Part shown: positions 1-8,512 of the stretch, one piece after another | Position numbering within the stretch: the first letter of the stretch is position 1 | Layout: each line of letters starts with the position of its first letter | Assembly: GCA_022706165.1 (NCBI GenBank) | Contig: JAKJDA010000090.1 | Location: 1 to 9,290, forward strand | Direction: 5' to 3' | DNA length: 9,290 nucleotides | Origin: Candidatus Hydrogenedentota bacterium | GTDB taxonomy: Bacteria; Hydrogenedentota; Hydrogenedentia; Hydrogenedentales; SLHB01 | Made by a program: the position numbers and the translations under genes | The notes under the pieces: model-generated | Databases searched by the model: none | The model's input: the letters and a program-made list of their open reading frames with translations, nothing else | Told to the model about the DNA's origin: nothing

Positions 1-2
1 CC

Positions 3-1322
<1,320 letters not shown>

Positions 1323-1330
1323 TCGCCCCC

Positions 1331-2185
1331 ATGGCCAATTTGCGCGACATACGCCGGCGCATCAACAGCGTCAAGAACACGCAAAAGATCACCCGCGCCA
1401 TGAAAATGGTGGCGACGGCGAAATTGCGGCGCGCCCAGGACGCGATCGTCCGCATGCGTCCGTACGCATACCGGATGCGCGACATCGTCAACAGCCTCGC
1501 GCTGCGCGCCGATTCGCGCCTGCACCCGCTGCTGCGGCGCGCGGACGGCGGACGCATCGAATTGATCGTGGTGACTTCGGACCGCGGCCTGTGCGGCGGA
1601 TTCAACACCAACATCGTCAACGCCGCGATGGAATACGCCACGTCGAATTTTCAGAACCGCGAAGTGACCTTGACCCTGGTAGGCAGGCGCGGCATCGAAT
1701 CCCTGCGGCGCCGGCGCCGGTTGCACATCCGCAAGACCTACGTCGACATCATGGAGGGGAACTCCCTGCGCAACGCGGGCCGCATCATCGACGAACTCAC
1801 CGAGGAGTTCGTCAAAGGCGAACTGTCCGAGGTGCACTGCGTATACAACGAATTCAAGTCGGCGATATCCCAGCGCGTCGTCCTCGAGCGGCTTCTGCCG
1901 TTCGAACCCGCCCACACGGACGTGCTGGCGATAGACTATCTGTACGAACCTGGGCCGGAGGCGTTGCTGGACGCTCTGCTGGGACAGCACTTGCAGGTGC
2001 AAATGCACCGCATCCTGCATGAATCGGCCGCCAGCGAGTTTGGCGCGCGGATGACGGCGATGGACGCGGCGACCAAGAACGCGGGCGATGTGATTGACCG
2101 TCTGACGCTGCGCTACAACCGCGCGCGCCAGGACACGATCACGCGTGAAATGATTGAAATTGTCAGCGGCACGGAAGCGCTGTAG
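1331..2185 (+). CDS. atpG: F1Fo ATP synthase subunit gamma
   Basis: This is the gamma subunit, the rotating central shaft that couples proton flow through Fo to the conformational cycle of the beta subunits. Its 284 residues fit the family (E. coli 287). The N-terminal helix MANLRDIRRRINSVKNTQKI continues into TRAMKMVATAKLRRAQ (about residues 1-36). The Rossmann-like middle domain has the signature TSDRGLCGGFNTNI (82-95). The C-terminal helix carries MTAMDAATKNAG (241-252), RYNRARQDTITREMIEIVSG (261-280) and ends TEAL. The N- and C-terminal helices form the antiparallel coiled coil of the shaft. The ATG lies 8 nt after the atpA stop. A GAGGAG at 1311-1316 inside the end of atpA is a rather distant ribosome site, so translational coupling to atpA is likely. 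Confidence 0.98.
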   Translation: MANLRDIRRRINSVKNTQKITRAMKMVATAKLRRAQDAIVRMRPYAYRMRDIVNSLALRADSRLHPLLRRADGGRIELIVVTSDRGLCGGFNTNIVNAAMEYATSNFQNREVTLTLVGRRGIESLRRRRRLHIRKTYVDIMEGNSLRNAGRIIDELTEEFVKGELSEVHCVYNEFKSAISQRVVLERLLPFEPAHTDVLAIDYLYEPGPEALLDALLGQHLQVQMHRILHESAASEFGARMTAMDAATKNAGDVIDRLTLRYNRARQDTITREMIEIVSGTEAL

Positions 2186-2206
2186 GCTCAAGGGCCAGGC
2201 GCATAG

Positions 2207-3622
<1,416 letters not shown>

Positions 3623-3624
3623 TC

Positions 3625-4050
3625 GTGACCTCCGAAAGCAAAGACTGGATCGCGCTTGAACTGGCCGCGCCGGGAAGGCCGCTGATCGTCCGCGAAGCCG
3701 CCGGCGTCACGCTGCCCGGCGTGAACGGCCTGTTCATGGCGCTGCCGGGCCACGCGGCTCTTCTATCCCTCCTGGAAGTCGGCGTGGTCGAGGCCCACCT
3801 CGCCGACGGCAAGACGGAACGCTTCTTCGTAAACCAAGGGTACGCCGAAGTCCTGAATGACAAGGTCGTGATCCTGTCGCAAGACATTGCTTCCGGCGAG
3901 GAAATCGATCCCCAACGCGCCGAGGAAGCCAAACAACGCGCCGAGGAGCGCCTCAAACAACACGGAAACATTGACGTCGCCCGGGCCGAATACGCCTTGC
4001 GGCGCGCGCTCGCCCGTCTTCAGGCTCATGGGGCCGGCGCCGCCCTCTAA
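3625..4050 (+). CDS. atpC: F1Fo ATP synthase subunit epsilon
   Basis: This is the epsilon subunit, which sits at the foot of the gamma shaft, links F1 to the c-ring and can inhibit ATP hydrolysis. The 141 residues fit the family. The N-terminal beta-sandwich (about 1-90) has the recognisable stretch VTLPGVNGLFMALPGHAALL (the usual G-x-x-G...PGH motif), followed by FFVNQGYAEVLNDKVVILSQ. The C-terminal part (about 95-141) is rich in Ala, Glu, Arg and Lys and fits the helical hairpin. The start is GTG, 2 nt after the atpD stop. The next in-frame ATG would cut away a third of the beta-sandwich. Only a weak GGGGA (3610-3614) precedes it, so translational coupling to atpD is likely. It is the last atp gene of the cluster. 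Confidence 0.96.
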   Translation: MTSESKDWIALELAAPGRPLIVREAAGVTLPGVNGLFMALPGHAALLSLLEVGVVEAHLADGKTERFFVNQGYAEVLNDKVVILSQDIASGEEIDPQRAEEAKQRAEERLKQHGNIDVARAEYALRRALARLQAHGAGAAL

Positions 4051-4106
4051 CAGCGCTTGACGCATGTCGCGCGCATGCGCGTCGCGTCGGCCTTTCTCGC
4101 GACAAC

Positions 4107-4112
4107 AGGAGG
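4107..4112 (+). promoter_or_regulatory. Shine-Dalgarno site fixing the start of the DinB-family gene
   Basis: A perfect AGGAGG stands 7 nt before the ATG at 4120. It selects this ATG over in-frame TTG and ATG codons further upstream (from 4057), whose extra N-terminal residues do not look like DinB sequence. Confidence 0.85.
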
Positions 4113-4119
4113 CGCAAAG

Positions 4120-4620
4120 ATGATACATGCCCTTGACGAGTTCTTTCAGACGTGGGCAGGCGAGAGCGACGCGACGTTGAAGACGATCCGCGCGCTGACG
4201 GACGCTTCGCTGGCGCAACCGATCGCGCCGGGCCACCGCACGTTGGGGCGCATCGCGTGGCATATCGCCCTGACCATCCGCGAGATGATGGAGCGGACGG
4301 GGCTGGCCATCGACGGCCCTGCGCCCGACGCCCCGATGCCGGAAGATGCGAAGGCGATCGCCGATGCGTATGAGACGTCGTCGCGGTCGCTCGTGGACGC
4401 CATCCAGCGGAATTGGACCGACGCTTCGCTCGCGGTCGAAGACAATTTATACGGCGGAATGTGGACGCGCGCGACGACCTTGTCCGTTCTCGTCAATCAT
4501 CAAATCCACCACCGAGGCCAGATGACGGCGCTCATGCGCCAGGCAGGCTTGCGCGTACCGGGCATTTACGGCCCCGCACAGGAAGACTGGGCTTCGATGG
4601 GAATGGAGCCGCTTCCATAA
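4120..4620 (+). CDS. DinB/YfiT-family putative metal-dependent enzyme
   Basis: This is a 166-residue protein of the DinB/YfiT four-helix-bundle superfamily, whose members typically bind a divalent metal through three histidines. Known members include thiol transferases (for example bacillithiol or mycothiol S-transferases) and many proteins of unknown role. The expected ligands are visible: His48 in TLGRIAWHIALT, then His127 and His131 in the HxxxH of VNHQIHHRGQMTALMRQAG, followed by the usual GxxxPxxYG-like tail (LRVPGIYGPAQEDW). The substrate cannot be read from the sequence. The gene has a perfect ribosome site and lies 69 nt after atpC and 14 nt before a glycosyltransferase, so it is probably translated as part of a read-through or small operon. 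The family name comes from a DNA-damage-inducible Bacillus gene; nothing here shows SOS control, and it is unrelated to E. coli DinB polymerase IV. Confidence 0.88.
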   Translation: MIHALDEFFQTWAGESDATLKTIRALTDASLAQPIAPGHRTLGRIAWHIALTIREMMERTGLAIDGPAPDAPMPEDAKAIADAYETSSRSLVDAIQRNWTDASLAVEDNLYGGMWTRATTLSVLVNHQIHHRGQMTALMRQAGLRVPGIYGPAQEDWASMGMEPLP

Positions 4621-4621
4621 C

Positions 4622-4627
4622 AGGAGA
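4622..4627 (+). promoter_or_regulatory. Shine-Dalgarno site fixing the GTG start of the glycosyltransferase
   Basis: AGGAGA directly follows the DinB-family stop codon and lies 7 nt before the GTG at 4635. It favours that GTG over the far-upstream in-frame start at 4413, which would overlap the DinB-family gene by about 200 nt. The ATG at 4639 is in another frame. Confidence 0.8.
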
Positions 4628-4634
4628 CGCGCCC

Positions 4635-5729
4635 GTGAATGCGCGACGGATTCTGCTCCTGGCGGAGAGCCCCTATTTCGGGGGCATCGCATCGCACATC
4701 CTCAGCATCCCGCAAGCCTTTGCAGGCGATGCGCGCTATGCGTTCGTCGTCGCGACATTGCCTGGACGGCGCCGCGGCGGGCAGTTTCTCTTCGATCGCG
4801 GCCAAGCGTTGGATATCGCCGTGCATGGCCTCGCCATGGACGGAACCTTCGACCGGCGCGTGTTCGGCGAATTGCGCCGTCTCGTGCGCGAGCAACGGAT
4901 CGACCTCGTCCACACGCACAATTATCGCGCCACGTTGATCGCCGCCCGCGCGCGCCTCGACGTCCCCCTCATCAACACGTGCCACGGATTCATGGTGGCG
5001 CCGAACCTGCGCCTGCGGTTCTGGCAATGGGCGGAACTGCGCGCCATGAGACGGTTTCCGCGGGTCTTGGCGTGTTCAGATCACGTGCGCGCGCGCCTCA
5101 TTGAAAAAGGCCTCGCGCCCGATCGCGTGCGCACGGTGCGCAACGCATTCGCGGCGCCCGCGCCCCTGCCTCCAGCCGCGTCGCGCGAACCATACGGCAT
5201 TGCGCCGGACATGCGCCTCGTTTTATTCGCCGGACGGCTCGTGCACGGCAAGGGCGTGCATCTCCTCGTCGAAGCGCTGACGCGCGCGCGCGGCTGGGCG
5301 GCTCTCATTGCGGGCGACGGCCCGTTGCGGGGCAAACTCGAGGAGCAAGCGCGCCGCCTGGGCGTTTCCGCGCATTTCGCGGGACACGTCATGGACCCCT
5401 TGCCGCTGTATCGCATGGCCGACGCGGTCGCGCTGCCTTCCGAGATGGAAGCGTTGCCCATGACGCTTATCGAGGCCGCCGCGTGCGAACGCGCCGTCAT
5501 CGCGACGCGCGTGGGCGGCATTCCTGAAATCGTCGCCGAAAACGAAACCGGCCTGCTCTTTCCGCCCAACGACGCGACCGCCCTGGCCGCCGCCCTCGAA
5601 CAATTGAACGACGCTGCGCGCCGCACACGGATGGGAAATGCCGCGCGCGCCCGATACGAAACGCTCTTTTGTCCCGTGCGCATGGCGCACGACCTCGCGC
5701 GCGCATACGACGACGCCCTCCGTCGCTAG
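4635..5729 (+). CDS. Glycosyltransferase family 4 (GT-B fold)
   Basis: This is a 364-residue GT-B glycosyltransferase that would transfer a sugar from a nucleotide-sugar donor with retention of configuration. The N-terminal acceptor domain begins RRILLLAESPYFGGIASHIL (4-23), with the Gly-rich turn typical of GT4, and continues with DLVHTHNYRA (90-99) and INTCHGF (113-119). The C-terminal donor domain has LVLFAGRLVHGKGVHLLVEA (195-214, with Arg201 and Lys206 where the donor phosphates are usually held), AGDGPL (226-231), and the E-x7-E motif EALPMTLIE (Glu272, Glu280), then VGGIPEIVAENETGLLFPPND. No membrane segment or signal peptide is seen, so it is probably cytosolic or membrane-peripheral. 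The acceptor and sugar are unknown; such enzymes usually build cell-surface polysaccharide or glycolipid. No other wall or capsule gene is nearby. Its TAG stop is the first bases of the repeat-bounded block that follows. Confidence 0.92.
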   Translation: MNARRILLLAESPYFGGIASHILSIPQAFAGDARYAFVVATLPGRRRGGQFLFDRGQALDIAVHGLAMDGTFDRRVFGELRRLVREQRIDLVHTHNYRATLIAARARLDVPLINTCHGFMVAPNLRLRFWQWAELRAMRRFPRVLACSDHVRARLIEKGLAPDRVRTVRNAFAAPAPLPPAASREPYGIAPDMRLVLFAGRLVHGKGVHLLVEALTRARGWAALIAGDGPLRGKLEEQARRLGVSAHFAGHVMDPLPLYRMADAVALPSEMEALPMTLIEAAACERAVIATRVGGIPEIVAENETGLLFPPNDATALAAALEQLNDAARRTRMGNAARARYETLFCPVRMAHDLARAYDDALRR

Positions 5730-5832
5730 AGCATTTTCGCCAGTTATGCCTACGCCATAGACGCTTAAGAAACGTTGGCGAAAATGCTCTCACAAGACGG
5801 ATCGGGGCACAAAAAGTTATTCCACTGCTCTA
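5727..5832. mobile_element. Candidate MITE-like insertion bounded by TA and short terminal inverted repeats
   Basis: This 106-bp block begins TAGAGCA and ends TGCTCTA, its exact reverse complement. It has no coding capacity. Read as an insertion into a TA target, the element is 5729-5830 with ends GAGCA/TGCTC and a duplicated TA at 5727-5728 and 5831-5832. Both convergent genes stop at the TAG formed at their end of the block. Removing the insert with one TA joins cgtcgc-TA-atgctgg, in which the forward gene ends TAA and the reverse gene ends TAG at the same codons as now, so a clean insertion is plausible. TA duplication is typical of IS630/Tc1-mariner-type elements, whose non-autonomous relatives are MITEs. 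Weak points are that the outer repeat is only 7 bp including TA, and that no transposase or second copy is in the window. Confidence 0.45.
5728..5790. repeat. Perfect 15-bp inverted repeat with 33-nt spacer
   Basis: The arm AGAGCATTTTCGCCA (5728-5742) is matched without error by TGGCGAAAATGCTCT (5776-5790), with a 33-nt spacer. In RNA the stem could extend by two G-U pairs. It lies just after the glycosyltransferase and overlaps the last two bases of its TAG stop. No run of T follows either arm directly, so it is not a textbook intrinsic terminator. It could still slow or protect the ends of the two convergent transcripts. The six-base end AGAGCA recurs a third time, as TGCTCT at 5826-5831. 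Confidence 0.85.
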
Positions 5833-7350
5833 ATGCTGGCCGCCCATGTGCGCCGATTTAATGGAATCCAGACGCGGGATGGAGTATGTGCCCATGACCA
5901 TCTGGTCCAGGATGCTGACGTCGGTGGCGGCTTCGCGGGCATGTTCCAGATCGAGGATTCCTTTCTTGTAGAGCCGGAAGAGATAGTCCTCGAAAATGAA
6001 GGAGTGCGACACGGACTGTTGCATGCCAATGCGAATGCCGTCGGTATCGCCCGCGAGAATGGCCGAATTGAGCGGTTTGATGTCGTTGAACATGATCTCG
6101 AGAATGGGCACGCGCCCTCCGCCGACGCGGGGGACGAGCCGTTGACAAATCACGCAGCGAATGCAGTCGCGAAGCTGGAGCTTGACGAGGTCGCGTTCGA
6201 CTGGGTCGAAGAAACTGACGATGCGATTGACGACCTCGGCGGCGGTGTTCGCGTGCAACGTGCTGATCACCAAGTGGCCCGTCGCGGCGGCGTTGATGGC
6301 CGACCGAATGGTGTCGGGATCGCGCATTTCGCCGATGACGACGACGTCGGGGTCATGACGCAGGGCGCCGCGCACGGCTTCGCCGAAGGTGAGCACGTCG
6401 GTGCCGGTATTGCGTTGCGACACCATGGATTTCTTGTTCATGTGGACGTACTCCACGGGGTTCTCGATGGTGAGAATGTGGAGTTGCCGCGTGTTGTTGA
6501 TCCAGTCCACCAGCGCCGCGACGGTGGTCGACTTGCCGCTGCCCGTCATGCCGGTGACCAAGACAAGCCCGTGGTGCAGCGTGGCGAGGCGGGTCATGGT
6601 TTCGCCGGGGATGTTGAGTTCTTCAAACGACGGGATGATTTCGGGCAGGAACCGGATGGTGCAGTGCGGCGCACCCGACTTGATGAAGCACGAGATGCGG
6701 GAATAGCCCAACCCTACCTGGTGGAAATTGAAGCTGGCCTGCTTGTGCTCCTGAAACTCTTTCCAATCCACTTCCGTTGCGAGCTCGTGGATCAGCGCCG
6801 AAATCTGCTCCGAGGAGAGCGGGCCGATGATCTCCGAATGGCGCATCTGGTTGTCGATGCGAAACACCGGAGGTTCGCCGGGACATAGGTGCGTGTCGCT
6901 GGCTTTGTAGCGGATCATGGCCTGAAACAGCAGTTCGACGCTGATATGGTCGACGCGGTATTTCTCGCCGTGGACGCGCCACACTTCGGGCATGGGAAGG
7001 CTCTGGGCGATTATCTCCAAGGCTTCGATCGCGCGATCGTCGAGGGGCTTGCCCGGCGCGGGAACCGTGACGGTCAGCATGCCGCCCTGTTCGGCGACGC
7101 TGCACGACTCTCCGTAGCCCACGAGCGTTTGCCGCAATTCGGCGACGGGAATGCGAGCCGTGTCCGCTTGGATTTTGTAGCAGGAGACCGACGCGTCGTA
7201 ATCCGGCTTTTCGCCGATGAGATGAATGCCGCCCGCCCGGGCATGAACGATGCGCGGATAGCCTTGGTTCTTGCGCAACTGATTTTCGCAAAGCTGGATG
7301 ATGGTGCGAATGGGCTTGTTCTGGCCAAGCCCGAGGATGGTCTCCGTCAT
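5830..7350 (-). CDS. PilT/PilU-type secretion (type IV pilus) ATPase with N-terminal extension
   Basis: This 506-residue protein belongs to the VirB11/GspE/PilT ATPase superfamily, whose hexamers drive assembly or retraction of type IV pili at the inner membrane. Residues from about 136 match PilT: the PAS-like N-domain with ASDTHLCPGEPPVFRID (150-166), Walker A GMTGSGKST (267-275, Lys273), Asp box TIENPVEYVH (294-303), Walker B VVVIGEMRD (336-344, Glu341) and His box GHLVISTLHAN (358-368). Differences from canonical PilT (about 345 residues) are an added N-terminal region of some 135 residues that I do not recognise, Asn297 where PilT has Asp in the Asp box, absence of the AIRNLIRE retraction motif (the region reads LNSAILAGDTDG), and a longer C-terminus. 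It is probably a divergent PilT/PilU paralogue, and retraction activity should not be assumed. No other pilus gene is in the window. The ATG has a good ribosome site. Confidence 0.9.
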   Translation of the reverse strand: MTETILGLGQNKPIRTIIQLCENQLRKNQGYPRIVHARAGGIHLIGEKPDYDASVSCYKIQADTARIPVAELRQTLVGYGESCSVAEQGGMLTVTVPAPGKPLDDRAIEALEIIAQSLPMPEVWRVHGEKYRVDHISVELLFQAMIRYKASDTHLCPGEPPVFRIDNQMRHSEIIGPLSSEQISALIHELATEVDWKEFQEHKQASFNFHQVGLGYSRISCFIKSGAPHCTIRFLPEIIPSFEELNIPGETMTRLATLHHGLVLVTGMTGSGKSTTVAALVDWINNTRQLHILTIENPVEYVHMNKKSMVSQRNTGTDVLTFGEAVRGALRHDPDVVVIGEMRDPDTIRSAINAAATGHLVISTLHANTAAEVVNRIVSFFDPVERDLVKLQLRDCIRCVICQRLVPRVGGGRVPILEIMFNDIKPLNSAILAGDTDGIRIGMQQSVSHSFIFEDYLFRLYKKGILDLEHAREAATDVSILDQMVMGTYSIPRLDSIKSAHMGGQH

Positions 7351-7355
7351 GGCGT

Positions 7356-7362
7356 CCCTCCC
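7356..7362 (-). promoter_or_regulatory. Shine-Dalgarno site of the PilT-like gene
   Basis: On the minus strand GGGAGGG stands 5 nt before the ATG at 7350. This supports that start and means the unusual N-terminal extension of the protein is really translated. Confidence 0.75.
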
Positions 7363-7414
7363 GGTCCGGTAAGGAATCCCCTGTCGTCACGCATGGCGCA
7401 CGCCCAACATCCGA

Positions 7415-7423
7415 AGTATAGCA
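7415..7423 (-). promoter_or_regulatory. Candidate extended -10 promoter for the PilT-like gene
   Basis: The minus strand reads TGCTATACT, an extended -10 (TGn) joined to a hexamer one base from TATAAT. No good -35 hexamer is found 16-18 nt upstream, which is acceptable for extended -10 promoters. Transcription would start near 7408 and leave a leader of about 58 nt before the ATG at 7350. It stands out as an AT-rich island in G+C-rich sequence and would let the gene be expressed apart from the permease genes upstream. This is a prediction from consensus only. Confidence 0.4.
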
Positions 7424-7568
7424 CGGAGACGATGCGCGAATGCCACTGATTTCCGCAAAATCCGGGGCGGAGGAATGAAGGGGCGTCATGGGAGGATGGC
7501 CTGGGCCGTTTACGTAGAACGATAGACGGCTTTCCCGGAAGCGGTTTTCCGACGAAATGCGGCCACGC

Positions 7569-7580
7569 CGTTTCGAAACG
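7569..7580. repeat. 12-bp perfect palindrome just after the permease stop
   Basis: CGTTTCGAAACG is a perfect 12-bp palindrome two bases beyond the stop of the MalG-like gene. As RNA it could form only a 4-bp stem with a four-base loop, and no U-run follows, so it is a weak terminator candidate. A protein-binding site or chance are alternatives. In the rest of the 232-bp gap (7351-7582) I see only the promoter and ribosome site listed here, plus a weak 5-bp stem (7536-7540 with 7547-7551). Confidence 0.3.
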
Positions 7581-7582
7581 CG

Positions 7583-8512
7583 TCAGCCCTTCACGGCGCC
7601 GAGCTGAATGCCGCGAACGAGCTGTTTTTGCAGGATCACGAAAACGACGATCAGGGGGATGATGTTGAGCACGGTCGCCGCCATGATAAGGTTGGTTTGC
7701 CGGACGTAGAGGGTGTCGAAATAAAGCATGCCCACCGGCAGCGTGCGCAGATGTTCGCTCTTGATGCTGACCAGCGGCCAGAAAAAACTGCCGTAGTTGC
7801 CCAGAAAGGTTAGCAGCGCCAAGGTGATGATTCCCGGGCGGGACAGGGGCAGGATGATGTCCCAGAACAGGCGCCAATGGTTGGCGCCGTCGATCACGGC
7901 GGCCTCGTCGAGACTTGGCGGGATGCCGAGCATGAACTGGCGCATGAGGAACGTGCCGAAGGCGCTGAATGCGGCGGGGATAATCAGGGCCTGGTATGTG
8001 TCCAGCATGTGCAGTTGGACGATGAGGGTGTAGTTGGGAATCATGGTGACCACGCCGGGAATCATCATGGTGGCGAGGTACAGCTTGAAAACGTGATCGC
8101 GTCCGGGCCACGCGAGCCGCGCGAAGGCGTAGGCGGCCATGGCGCTGGTCGCGCAGGTCAGCAAGGTGACCCAACCCGCCACGAACAGGCTGTTGAAATA
8201 GTATTTTTTGAACGAAATATCCGTTGAATTCCAGACGCTGTCGTAGTTGGCGCGGGTATTCGCCGCATAATACTCCCAGAGAGAAAACTCCGCGGCCTGA
8301 GTTTGGCGCAGGTGCGCGTCGACGGTCTGAGGCCGGGGAAAGGGATTGACGCGTTCGGACTCGCTCAGCGGCTTGCTGCCCGCCACGACCATCCACACAA
8401 AGGGGAGCAGCGTGGTCGCGGCCATCAGGACGAGGAGGACGTGCGCCGCCCCGAAACGGCCTCGGCGAAACCACCAGCCCTGCGCGCCGCGTCCCCGGTT
8501 AGTAGTTGACAT
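7583..8512 (-). CDS. Carbohydrate ABC transporter permease, MalG/UgpE type
   Basis: This 309-residue inner-membrane protein is one half of the permease heterodimer of a CUT1-type sugar importer. Six hydrophobic segments are visible near residues 21-45, 107-131, 141-165, 174-195, 226-248 and 275-295. The cytoplasmic EAA loop that docks the ATPase reads DEAAVIDGANHWRLFWDIIL (202-221), followed by PLSRPG. Other family marks are YYFNSLFVAG after the first outer loop, MIPNYTLI, and the C-terminus GIQLGAVKG. The outer loop between helices 1 and 2 is rather long at about 60 residues, with an inserted-looking stretch near 60-90. The start is the ATG at 8512, chosen for its ribosome site; an in-frame TTG at 8524 would add four residues. 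It overlaps the upstream permease gene by 14 nt, so the two are co-translated. The substrate cannot be deduced. Confidence 0.93.
   Translation of the reverse strand: MSTTNRGRGAQGWWFRRGRFGAAHVLLVLMAATTLLPFVWMVVAGSKPLSESERVNPFPRPQTVDAHLRQTQAAEFSLWEYYAANTRANYDSVWNSTDISFKKYYFNSLFVAGWVTLLTCATSAMAAYAFARLAWPGRDHVFKLYLATMMIPGVVTMIPNYTLIVQLHMLDTYQALIIPAAFSAFGTFLMRQFMLGIPPSLDEAAVIDGANHWRLFWDIILPLSRPGIITLALLTFLGNYGSFFWPLVSIKSEHLRTLPVGMLYFDTLYVRQTNLIMAATVLNIIPLIVVFVILQKQLVRGIQLGAVKG

Noticed and set aside
4051..4119. Possible promoter (TTGACG at 4057-4062) or terminator (palindrome GCGCATGCGC at 4071-4080) after atpC
   Set aside because: No -10-like hexamer lies at the right distance from TTGACG. The palindrome has no usable loop and no T-run after it.
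5811..5820. A-run near 5811-5815 read as the U-tract of a terminator for the minus-strand PilT-like gene
   Set aside because: On the minus strand the T-run lies close behind the stop codon, but I find no stable stem immediately before it.
5833..6888. A 351-codon open frame on the plus strand, antisense to the PilT-like ATPase
   Set aside because: The opposite strand encodes intact PilT motifs. This frame shows only Asp/Gly/Val/His-rich shadow composition and no ribosome site.
7501..7560. Weak hairpin (CGGAA/TTCCG) as a terminator for the permease operon
   Set aside because: The stem is only 5 bp and no U-tract follows in the transcribed direction.
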